Shown piece by piece: positions 1 to 6,704 of a stretch of 10,264 nucleotides of DNA (positions are counted from its first letter, which is position 1; the number at the start of each line of letters is the position of its first letter). Below the pieces are notes generated by a model. That model saw only the letters and a list, made by a program, of their open reading frames with translations. It made no database searches and was not told the DNA's origin. A program made the position numbers and the translations under genes. The stretch is from contig JAJUJN010000047.1 of the NCBI GenBank assembly GCA_029265335.1, positions 1 through 10,264 on the forward strand, written 5' to 3'. The stretch comes from Alcaligenaceae bacterium (GTDB lineage: Bacteria > Pseudomonadota > Gammaproteobacteria > Burkholderiales > Burkholderiaceae_B).

Positions 1-50
1 AGAAATCTCAGCGCGTTTGCGCTAGCCGCGCCGGCGGCGTGACCTCGGTC

Positions 51-86
51 GTTGCTGCGGCAGCAACCTAGGTGGCTGCCGCAGCC
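51..86. repeat. Two palindromes in tandem downstream of the minus-strand membrane-protein gene
   Basis: Bases 51-67 read GTTGCTGC-G-GCAGCAAC, a perfect inverted repeat with 8-base arms around one base. Bases 74-86 read GGCTGC-C-GCAGCC, with 6-base arms around one base. The two share the core GCTGC-N-GCAGC with the centre base swapped, and their centres (59 and 80) are 21 bases apart, about two helical turns. They lie just past the stop codon of the minus-strand gene ending at 90, so they could help end transcription. However, there is no T-tract on either side and the loops would be very tight. A pair of protein-binding sites is the alternative. The inverted repeats are seen directly; any function is inferred. 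Confidence 0.4.
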
Positions 87-89
87 AGC

Positions 90-665
90 TCAGCGCAGAT
101 GTTCGGTTCGGCGGGTTTCGGCCACGGGGTCGAAATCTTGCCATTGACCATCGACCCAGCGCCCTTGCGCGCGTTCGATCTCGGCGCCACCGGCTTCGGT
201 GAGGATGCGTCGCACTTCGATTTCTTGATCGGGCTTGATGCGCACCGCCAACATCACGCCTGCCGGCGGTTGATGCGGCAAGCCTGGAGAGTGGCGGTGC
301 GGTGCGCGCCTGCGTTGCCGCCCCGAGAGCCACAACGACCCCACCAGCGCGCCTATATAGCCACCAATGCCGGCCGCGACCAGCAGCACAAAGGTGGTGC
401 CTCCTGCCTGCGCTGCAATCCAGCCACCGATGATGGCGAACACCAGGCCCAACAGCGCGGCGCCCAACATCGCCCCCAGCGGACTTTCCTTGGCGCCTGG
501 GTCGGCGTATTCATCACCGCCGATGGGAGTCACGTCATGCATACCAGCCTGGGTGACATAAAACGTGTGGATGTCATCGTCGGTGTAGCCGTTGCTGTGC
601 AGTTTGGCTACGGCTTTGCCGGAGTCGTCGAAAGTAGGGAATCGCGCTGCAATGATCAGGGACAT
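90..665 (-). CDS. Small membrane protein with glycine-rich double hydrophobic segment
   Basis: This encodes 191 residues. I chose the ATG at 665 because an ideal AGGAGG (671-676) sits 5 bases upstream. An in-frame GTG at 671 would overlap that site. Residues 1-60 form a soluble start (MSLIIAARFPTF, then GYTDDDIHTFYV) like the short alpha/beta N-terminal domain of many stress-type membrane proteins. Residues 63-87 and 90-115 are two hydrophobic stretches rich in Gly and Ala with small-residue spacing typical of glycine-zipper helices. They are followed by a basic patch (RQRRR, 116-120) and a soluble C-terminal domain (about 135-182) with PPAGVMLAVR and a VDGQW..FDP ending. I recognise the general type, conserved hypothetical proteins of proteobacteria, but no assigned function. 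The basic patch after the second helix suggests both termini are cytoplasmic. The gene is divergent from fadE and may share its control region. Confidence 0.8.
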   Translation of the reverse strand: MSLIIAARFPTFDDSGKAVAKLHSNGYTDDDIHTFYVTQAGMHDVTPIGGDEYADPGAKESPLGAMLGAALLGLVFAIIGGWIAAQAGGTTFVLLVAAGIGGYIGALVGSLWLSGRQRRRAPHRHSPGLPHQPPAGVMLAVRIKPDQEIEVRRILTEAGGAEIERAQGRWVDGQWQDFDPVAETRRTEHLR

Positions 666-670
666 GATCA

Positions 671-676
671 CCTCCT
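671..676 (-). promoter_or_regulatory. Strong ribosome binding site fixing the start at 665
   Basis: The minus strand reads AGGAGG-TGATC-ATG, a full Shine-Dalgarno core 5 bases from the ATG. The upstream in-frame GTG (671-669) lies on the end of this site and is therefore an unlikely start. Confidence 0.8.
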
Positions 677-681
677 GGGAT

Positions 682-711
682 AGGCTTGCAGAAGCCTGCC
701 GATGGGGCAGG
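682..711. promoter_or_regulatory. Two overlapping inverted repeats in the divergent control region
   Basis: Bases 682-697 read AGGCTT-GCAG-AAGCCT (6-base arms, 4-base loop). Bases 695-711 read CCTGCC-GATGG-GGCAGG (6-base arms, 5-base loop). They share bases 695-697, so as RNA hairpins they could not both form fully. They lie just upstream of the ribosome binding site of the minus-strand gene, so they would be in its leader or promoter. They could be a 5' UTR structure or operator sites. The repeats are seen directly; the role is inferred. Confidence 0.35.
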
Positions 712-790
712 GATCGATTTCTTACAACGGTGTCAGGGTGCCACGATTTTCTGTGGAGTGCGAGCTTTTTTCACCGCAACGCATATCTTG

Positions 791-808
791 CCTGGCAGAG
801 CTGCCAGG
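791..808. promoter_or_regulatory. Perfect inverted repeat upstream of fadE, candidate operator
   Basis: The sequence is CCTGGCAG-AG-CTGCCAGG: 8-base perfect arms with a 2-base centre, 18 bases in all. It ends 55 bases before the chosen fadE start at 864. The size and symmetry fit a site for a dimeric repressor such as the TetR-type regulators that often control fatty-acid degradation genes. It does not match any regulator motif I can name. A stem in the fadE leader RNA is the alternative, though the 2-base loop argues against that. I found no convincing -35/-10 pair next to it, so its position relative to the promoter is unknown. Confidence 0.45.
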
Positions 809-853
809 GAGTGCGGATCAGTGCTACGGTTACGGCATGAGTCAACGCGCATC

Positions 854-858
854 GGGAG
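854..858 (+). promoter_or_regulatory. Ribosome binding site deciding the fadE start
   Basis: GGGAG is followed by 5 bases and the ATG at 864. The other in-frame candidates, ATG at 837 and at 702, have no comparable purine-rich site. This supports the shorter protein. Confidence 0.55.
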
Positions 859-863
859 ATAGC

Positions 864-3221
864 ATGGGCTGGCGCGATCTTCGCCGAAAATTCCTTACCC
901 GTCCCATTTACAACATGGCACGCAAGGTCATGCCGCCAATCTCCGACACCGAGCGCGAGGCCATCGACGCCGGCTCGGTGTGGTGGGACGGCGCTCTGTT
1001 TACCGGCAACCCCAACTGGAACGAACTGCTGGCCATGCCGCCAGCCAAGCTCACCGAGCGCGAGCAAGCCTTCATGAACGGGCCGGTGCGCGAGCTTTGC
1101 GCCATGGTCGACGACTGGCGCATCACCTGGCACGATCGCGACCTGCCCGTCGAAGTGTGGGATTTCATGCGGCGCGAGCGCTTCTTTGGCTTGGTGATTC
1201 CCGAAGCCTATGGCGGCCTCGGCTTCTCGCACACCATGCACTCCGAGGTGGTGCGCACCGTGTCCACGGCCAGCATCGTGGCTGGGGTCACGGTGATGGT
1301 GCCCAATTCGCTAGGTCCCGGTGAATTGCTCATGCATTTTGGCACCGAGGAGCAAAAAGACTACTGGTTGCCGCGCTTGGCCGACGGGCAAGAAATTCCG
1401 TGCTTTGGCCTCACCTCCGAAGAAGCCGGCTCGGATGCTGCCGCCATGACCGACAGCGGTGTGGTGGAATATGGCGAATTCAACGGCGAAGAAGTGCTGG
1501 GCATCCGGCTCAATTTCCACAAGCGCTATATCACCCTGGGCCCGGTGGCCACGGTCATGGGCTTGGCCTTCAAGCTGCGCGACCCCAACAATCTCTTGGG
1601 CGAAGGAGTGGAGCGCGGCATCACGGTGGTGTTGATTCCCACCAATACACCAGGGGTGTCGCACGGTGAGCGGCACATTCCGCAATTCACTTTCTTTCAG
1701 AATGGCCCGCTGTATGGCAAAGATGTGTTTGTGCCGCTGAGCAGCGTGTTGGGCGGCCCCGAACGCATCGGCCAGGGGTGGATGATGCTGTTGACCGCGC
1801 TGGCCGCAGGGCGTAGCATCTCGCTGCCTTCGCAGTCGTCGGGCTCCACGGCCCTCTGCGCGCGTGTTACCGGCGCCTACGCTCGCATACGTCGCCAGTT
1901 CAATGTGGCCATCGGCGACTTCGAAGGCGTACGCGAACCGCTGGCCGACCTCGCCGCCAACGCTTATCTGGTCGACGCCGCACGCCGGCTCACCCTAGCC
2001 GCCCTCGACGAAGGTCACAGGCCGTCGGTGATTTCGGCCCTCATGAAGTACCACGCCACAGAACACATGCGCGCGTCCATTGAAAAGGCCATGGATATCC
2101 ACGGCGGCAAGGGCATCATCGACGGGCCGCGCAACTACCTGGGCAATCAGCACAAGTCGGTACCGATCGCCATCACGGTAGAAGGTGCCAACATTCTCAC
2201 CCGCAACCTCATGGTATTCGGTCAGGGGGCCATACGCTCCCATCCGTTCATGCTGGAAGAAATGGAAGCGCTGGCCGACACCAATCCCAACACTGGACTG
2301 CATAGTTTCGACCGCATCATCTGGGCCCATATTGGCCATACATTTCGCAATGCCGGGCGTAGCTGGTTGCGGGGCTGGAGCGGCGGTCTGGTGGCTCCGG
2401 CACCTGCCAACGCTGGCTGTGCGGTGCACTGGCGTCAGTTGTCGCGCCTGAGTTCCGCTTTCGCGTTGCTCACCGATGTGGTGCTGCTCACACTGGGGGG
2501 CGGCCTCAAGCGCCGCGAGCGAATTTCGGCGCGCATGGGCGATATCCTGGCCGAGCTCTATCTGGCCGGCGCTGTGCTCAAACGATTCGAAGACGAGGGC
2601 CGACCGCCCGAAGATCGTTGCATCGTCGATTACCTCATGCTGCGCGGTCGCGATCGCATGGCAGTGGCTTTCGACGGTGTGCTCGACAACCTGCCGGCGC
2701 GCTGGGCAGCCGTGCTGGTGAGGGTCCTGGCTTTTCCTTTGGGTGTGCCTTATGTGCAGGTGCCCGATCGTCTGGTGAACCGTGTGGCCGCCACGTTGCT
2801 CGAACCTTCCGCGCAGCGCGATCGTCTCACGCCGGGGCTTTATTTGGGCGAGGGGCACGAGCAACATGCGCTCAAAGATCTCGAAGCGGCATTTCAACTG
2901 GTGAACGCAGTCAAACCCATCGAGAAGAAGATGCGCGACGCCAAGGTGCGCGACGCCGACGAAGCGCTCAAGGGGGGCATCATCACGGCCGATGAGCGTG
3001 AACAGTTGGCCGAAAGCGCGGCTGCCACCGCACGCGTCGTGGCGGTGGATGCATTTCCCATGGAAGAGGTGTCACCAATTGCGGCCCAGCACCGTCAGCC
3101 GCCGGCTGATGTGTCGGCAGTGGCTGGCGGCGTGGCACAAGCTGCGCAGGGCTCCGCCACGCCGCCCAACGCAGGCTCTGAAGCATCCGCCGAACCCGCA
3201 GACTCCACGGAGGAGGCATGA
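864..3221 (+). CDS. fadE: FadE-type acyl-CoA dehydrogenase
   Basis: This FAD enzyme oxidises acyl-CoA to trans-2-enoyl-CoA, the first step of beta-oxidation. The chosen start gives 785 residues; ATG 837 would add nine. From residue 11 the protein follows E. coli FadE closely (FLTRP, KVMPP, AIDAG..WW). An N-terminal helical domain (about 60-175) leads to the flavin/substrate motif C180-F-G-L-T-S-E-E-A-G-S-D191. The catalytic base should be E440 in AITVEGANILTR, the counterpart of the YEGT glutamate of other acyl-CoA dehydrogenases. The long C-terminal bacterial FadE domain (DUF1974) follows, including LGGGLKRRERISARMGDILAELYLA. Two things are unusual: the hydrophobic N-terminal segment of E. 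coli FadE is missing, and residues from about 734 to 785 form an Ala/Pro-rich tail. The gene is first in the run, and its TGA overlaps the next ATG. The family call is firm; chain-length preference is unknown. Confidence 0.93.
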   Translation: MGWRDLRRKFLTRPIYNMARKVMPPISDTEREAIDAGSVWWDGALFTGNPNWNELLAMPPAKLTEREQAFMNGPVRELCAMVDDWRITWHDRDLPVEVWDFMRRERFFGLVIPEAYGGLGFSHTMHSEVVRTVSTASIVAGVTVMVPNSLGPGELLMHFGTEEQKDYWLPRLADGQEIPCFGLTSEEAGSDAAAMTDSGVVEYGEFNGEEVLGIRLNFHKRYITLGPVATVMGLAFKLRDPNNLLGEGVERGITVVLIPTNTPGVSHGERHIPQFTFFQNGPLYGKDVFVPLSSVLGGPERIGQGWMMLLTALAAGRSISLPSQSSGSTALCARVTGAYARIRRQFNVAIGDFEGVREPLADLAANAYLVDAARRLTLAALDEGHRPSVISALMKYHATEHMRASIEKAMDIHGGKGIIDGPRNYLGNQHKSVPIAITVEGANILTRNLMVFGQGAIRSHPFMLEEMEALADTNPNTGLHSFDRIIWAHIGHTFRNAGRSWLRGWSGGLVAPAPANAGCAVHWRQLSRLSSAFALLTDVVLLTLGGGLKRRERISARMGDILAELYLAGAVLKRFEDEGRPPEDRCIVDYLMLRGRDRMAVAFDGVLDNLPARWAAVLVRVLAFPLGVPYVQVPDRLVNRVAATLLEPSAQRDRLTPGLYLGEGHEQHALKDLEAAFQLVNAVKPIEKKMRDAKVRDADEALKGGIITADEREQLAESAAATARVVAVDAFPMEEVSPIAAQHRQPPADVSAVAGGVAQAAQGSATPPNAGSEASAEPADSTEEA

Positions 3222-4555
3222 GCGAATCGCCCAGCCAAACGCACTTTGGACCGGGGATTGCCGAAGTGGAGCGAACCGAACCCGTCTACCTCGTCGACGG
3301 TGCTCGCACGCCCTTTCTGCGGGCGCGTGGCCGGCCGGGCCCGTTCACACCGGTCGACCTCGCCGTGCAATGCGGACGCCCTTTGCTGCTGCGCCAACCC
3401 TTCGAGCCCAGTGCTTTCGATCAGGTGATACTCGGTTGCGTCAACGTGGTGGCCGACGAAATGAATCCGGCGCGTGTCGCAGCTCTGCGCTTGGGCTTGA
3501 GTGCAGCCATTCCGGCGCACACCGTGCAGATCAACTGTGGCTCGGGCATGCTGTCGATCGATTCTGGCTTTCGGGCCATCCAGTCGGGTCGGGCCGACCT
3601 GGTGCTGGCGGGAGGCACTGAAGCTCTCAGCCACGCCCCCCTGGTGTTGAGTCGCGAGGCCACCGAGTGGTTTGGCAGCTTTGCCCTGGCCAAGTCGTTG
3701 GGAAAGCGGCTCGGTGCAATTGGGCAATGGCGACCGCGGTTTCTCAAGCCGGTGATCGGCCTCGAACGAGGTCTCAACGATCCAGTGACCGACCTCAATA
3801 TGGGGCAAACGGCAGAGCTGCTGGCCCACCTTTTCGATATCTCGCGTGAGGCCGCCGACGCTTATGCCGTAGAAAGTCACCGCCGCTTGGCCCGGGCACA
3901 AGACGAAGGCTGGTTGCAGGGTGAAGTCATGCCGGCCATGGCAGCCGACGGCACGCTCTACGATCACGACGACGGTGTGCGTCGCGATTCCAGCACAGCT
4001 CGTCTGGCACGCTTGCGGCCCGCGTTCGAGCGTCCGTGGGGCAAGGTCACGGCGGGTAATTCGTCGCAGATCACCGACGGCGCCTCGTGGTGCATCTTGG
4101 CCTCGGCCCATGCGGTGGAGCAGCATCGCCTCAAGCCGCTGGCCCGTATCGTCGACAGCCATTGGGCGGCGCTCGATCCGGCCATCATGGGGCTGGGCCC
4201 GGTGTTGGCCATCACGCCTTTGCTGCAGCGTCACCAGCTCACACGTGAGCATATCGACCTCTGGGAAATCAACGAGGCCTTTGCAGCGCAAGTATTGGCT
4301 TGTCTGGCGGCCTGGGAGAACGAAGTGTTTTGTCGTGATGTGTTGGGGCTGGATCACGCCTTTGGCCGCATCGAACAAACTCGTTTGAACGTCGATGGCG
4401 GTGCGATCAGCCTGGGCCACCCGGTGGGCACCAGCGGCAATCGCATCGTGCTCCATGCCGCCAAAGCCATGCGCCGGTTGGGTGTGCGTCGGGCGGTGGC
4501 CAGCCAATGCGTGGGCGGTGGTCAGGGCGGCGCCATGCTGCTGGAGGCACCATGA
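3218..4555 (+). CDS. fadI: Thiolase (3-ketoacyl-CoA thiolase / acetyl-CoA acetyltransferase), FadI-like
   Basis: This enzyme performs the last beta-oxidation step, cleaving 3-ketoacyl-CoA with CoA into acetyl-CoA and a shortened acyl-CoA. It has 445 residues. The start is fixed by GGAGG (3209-3213), and the ATG overlaps the fadE stop as ATGA (3218-3221). All catalytic elements are present: nucleophile C107 in INCGSGM, N352-E-A-F355, H401 in GGAISLGHPVGTSGNR, and C431 in CVGGGQGG. Compared with a roughly 390-residue FadA, it is longer and carries a loop segment before the MGQTAELLA helix, as in FadI. The NCGSGM and NEAF motifs are more like general acetyl-CoA acetyltransferases, since E. coli FadI has CATSF and HEAF. 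It should partner the next gene product in a multienzyme complex, as FadI does with FadJ. The thiolase call is very sure; the FadI label rests on the loop and gene order. Confidence 0.9.
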   Translation: MSESPSQTHFGPGIAEVERTEPVYLVDGARTPFLRARGRPGPFTPVDLAVQCGRPLLLRQPFEPSAFDQVILGCVNVVADEMNPARVAALRLGLSAAIPAHTVQINCGSGMLSIDSGFRAIQSGRADLVLAGGTEALSHAPLVLSREATEWFGSFALAKSLGKRLGAIGQWRPRFLKPVIGLERGLNDPVTDLNMGQTAELLAHLFDISREAADAYAVESHRRLARAQDEGWLQGEVMPAMAADGTLYDHDDGVRRDSSTARLARLRPAFERPWGKVTAGNSSQITDGASWCILASAHAVEQHRLKPLARIVDSHWAALDPAIMGLGPVLAITPLLQRHQLTREHIDLWEINEAFAAQVLACLAAWENEVFCRDVLGLDHAFGRIEQTRLNVDGGAISLGHPVGTSGNRIVLHAAKAMRRLGVRRAVASQCVGGGQGGAMLLEAP

Positions 4556-6663
4556 ACCCACAGCCACAGCCTGAGGTGCGTGCCGCTCTGCAAGCTGCAG
4601 AGCGCTGGCGCATTCCCACGCCTGCCTTGCATCAGCTTGAGCACTGGTCGTTGGCCCTGGCAGACGACATCGCTTGGCTGGTGCTCGACCGTGCCGCCGA
4701 AAGTGTGAATACCCTTTCCGAAGCCGTTCTGCGTGAACTCGATCAAATGCTGGACCATATCGAGTCCATCACATGCAAGGCGCTGGTGGTTTGTTCCGCC
4801 AAATCCAGTGGCTTTGCCGCGGGGGCGGATATTCGCGACTTCCGTGGCATGGCATCGGCCGCGGCGGCCAGCCAGCTTTTGCAAGAAGCGCATCGGGTCA
4901 TCGACCGCCTGGCGCGCCTGCGCATACCCACGATTGCGTTGGTGCACGGTCATTGTCTGGGCGGCGGGCTGGAGCTGGCTCTGGCCTGCCGGTACATCAT
5001 TGCCACGCCCAACGCCAGCTTCGGCTTTCCCGAAGTGTTGTTGGGTCTGCATCCCGGGCTGGGCGGCACATTTCGTCTGCCAGCGCGCATCGACCCACTC
5101 ACCGCCGTCACCCTGATGCTCACCGGTAAGTCGGTGCGAGCCGCACGCGCTCGTCGGCTGGGTCTGGTGAATGCGGTGGTGGAATACCGTCACGTAGCTG
5201 CTGCAATAGAAGCTGCCGCCGCCGATCGCCTGCCGCGTCGCGGCCGAGGCTGGCAGGCGCCCTTCCTCGAGTGGGCCCCGGTGCGCAAGTTGGTGGCTCG
5301 CCGCATGAGGGAGCAGGCTGCGCGGCAGGCGCCGCCACAGCATTACCCGGCGCCCGCCGCCCTCATCAACCTCTGGGAGCAACACGCCGGCCGGCCGCGC
5401 GCCATGCAGGCGGCAGAAATCCGCTCATTCGCACACTTGCTCAGCGGCAGCACCTCGCGCAATCTGGTTCGCGCCTATTTTCTGCGTGAAAAGCTCCGTG
5501 CCCTGGGCAAGGGCCAGAGCGAAGTCAAGCATGTGCACGTGATCGGCGCGGGCACGATGGGGGCAGAAATTGCAGCCTGGTGCGCTATCCGCGGCAAGCG
5601 GGTCACGTTGTCAGACCTCAGTCCGCAGGCCTTGGCCAAGGCGGTGGCGGTGGCCCGTGAGCTGGCGCAGCGGCGTCTCCATTCCAGTATCGAACAACGC
5701 GACGCCATGGATCGCCTGATTCCCGATACCGAAGGGGCAGGGGTTGCCGGCGCGGATCTGATCATCGAAGCCATCGCCGAGAAGGCGGAGGTGAAGCGCA
5801 AAGTGTTCAGCGACCTGGCGCCCCGGCTCAAGCCCCATGCGATTCTGGCCACCAACACGTCGAGCATCGCGCTCGAAGCCCTGCGCGATGCTGTGCCCGA
5901 TCCGTCGCGTCTGGTGGGCATTCATTTTTTCAACCCGGTCAGTCGCATGGAGCTGGTGGAGGTTGTTGCGCACAACCAGGTGGATAGCACCACGCTCGCC
6001 AGAGCTCGAGCATTCTGTGGCGATATCAGCCGGCTGCCAGCGCCCGTGAACAGTTCACCCGGTTTCGTGGTGAATCGCGCACTGACGCCGTATCTGGCCG
6101 AAGCCTTTTTGCTGCTCGACGAAGGCGTGCAGAAAGAAACCATCGACCGCGCGGCCCGTGACTTCGGGATGCCCATGGGCCCCATCGAACTCGCCGACCG
6201 TGTGGGGCTGGATATCTGCTTGCAGGTGGCGCGCACCCTGCACGAGGCATTTCCACAAGAAGTCCCCGCCGTACCCGATTGGCTGGAGCGCAAAGTGACG
6301 CGTGGCGAACTGGGACGCAAAAGTGGTAAAGGCCTCTACGATTACAACGACAAAGGTAAACCGCAGCGTGCTGACGCACCGCCGCCGCCGGCAGAGTTGG
6401 CCGACCGTTTGGTATTGCCCATGCTCAATACTTGCGTTCGTCTACTGCGCGAGGGTGTTGCAGCAGATCGGGATGTGATCGACGCTGCCATGATTTTTGG
6501 CACGGGCTTTGCACCCTTTCGCGGTGGTCCCCTGCATTACGCGTCGGAGCGCGGCGTTCAGAACGTGGTTCAAACGCTGGAGCGCCTGGCCGAGGCGCAC
6601 GGCGAGCGCTTCAACCCCGATCCCGGCTGGGCACACTTGCAGGAGCCCATAGCCGCCACCTGA
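4552..6663 (+). CDS. fadJ: Bifunctional enoyl-CoA hydratase / 3-hydroxyacyl-CoA dehydrogenase, FadJ/FadB-like
   Basis: This protein hydrates trans-2-enoyl-CoA and then oxidises the (S)-3-hydroxyacyl-CoA with NAD+, the two middle steps of beta-oxidation. It has 703 residues, close to E. coli FadJ (714) and FadB (729). The start is set by CTGGAGG (4541-4547) and an ATGA overlap with the thiolase stop (4552-4555). The N-terminal crotonase domain (about 30-220) has both hydratase glutamates, E141 in GGGLELAL and E161 in FPEVLLGLHPG. They are 20 residues apart, like E119/E139 in FadB. The Rossmann motif is G332-A-G-T-M-G337. The dehydrogenase pair H458 (IHFFNP) and E470 (MELVE) keeps the 12-residue spacing of FadB H450/E462. 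SPGFVVNR (502-509) starts the C-terminal dehydrogenase domain, followed by the second copy ending in FGTGFAPFRGG. It is almost certainly co-translated with the thiolase. Confidence 0.93.
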   Translation: MNPQPQPEVRAALQAAERWRIPTPALHQLEHWSLALADDIAWLVLDRAAESVNTLSEAVLRELDQMLDHIESITCKALVVCSAKSSGFAAGADIRDFRGMASAAAASQLLQEAHRVIDRLARLRIPTIALVHGHCLGGGLELALACRYIIATPNASFGFPEVLLGLHPGLGGTFRLPARIDPLTAVTLMLTGKSVRAARARRLGLVNAVVEYRHVAAAIEAAAADRLPRRGRGWQAPFLEWAPVRKLVARRMREQAARQAPPQHYPAPAALINLWEQHAGRPRAMQAAEIRSFAHLLSGSTSRNLVRAYFLREKLRALGKGQSEVKHVHVIGAGTMGAEIAAWCAIRGKRVTLSDLSPQALAKAVAVARELAQRRLHSSIEQRDAMDRLIPDTEGAGVAGADLIIEAIAEKAEVKRKVFSDLAPRLKPHAILATNTSSIALEALRDAVPDPSRLVGIHFFNPVSRMELVEVVAHNQVDSTTLARARAFCGDISRLPAPVNSSPGFVVNRALTPYLAEAFLLLDEGVQKETIDRAARDFGMPMGPIELADRVGLDICLQVARTLHEAFPQEVPAVPDWLERKVTRGELGRKSGKGLYDYNDKGKPQRADAPPPPAELADRLVLPMLNTCVRLLREGVAADRDVIDAAMIFGTGFAPFRGGPLHYASERGVQNVVQTLERLAEAHGERFNPDPGWAHLQEPIAAT

Positions 6664-6694
6664 TGGTGCATTCTTTCTCGGCTTATGTCTTTGT

Positions 6695-6699
6695 AGGAG
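6695..6699 (+). promoter_or_regulatory. Ribosome binding site fixing the acetolactate synthase start
   Basis: AGGAG lies 5 bases before the ATG at 6705. The reading frame is open further upstream, into the end of fadJ, but no start there has a comparable site, and the similarity to AlsS-family proteins starts shortly after 6705. Confidence 0.7.
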
Positions 6700-6704
6700 T
6701 TTTC

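Noticed and set aside
72..683. A 203-codon plus-strand open frame covering the membrane-protein gene
   Set aside because: The minus-strand frame has an ideal ribosome site, hydrophobic helices and a plausible protein. The plus frame has low-complexity, His/Arg-rich shadow sequence.
721..750. Possible fadE promoter (CTTACA at 721 and GATTTT near 745)
   Set aside because: The -35 matches four of six bases and the -10 only three, so it is no better than chance in this sequence.
702..863. Longer fadE starting at ATG 702 or ATG 837
   Set aside because: Neither has a ribosome site like that before 864, the extra residues do not resemble FadE, and a 702 start would run through the palindrome at 791-808. 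The 837 start cannot be fully excluded.
1995..2897. A 300-codon minus-strand open frame inside fadE
   Set aside because: It has no recognisable motif, and the plus-strand frame matches FadE throughout this stretch.
2932..2959. Short direct repeat (GCGCGACGCC twice, 15-base period) near the end of fadE
   Set aside because: Only two copies, encoding MRDAK/VRDAD in a helical region. It is too short to suggest a mobile or regulatory repeat.
3095..4567. A long open reading frame on the minus strand opposite the thiolase gene (about 490 codons)
   Set aside because: It is antisense to a clear thiolase with all catalytic residues. Its translation is rich in His, Arg and Gln with no recognisable domain. 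This is the usual effect of GC-rich third codon positions.
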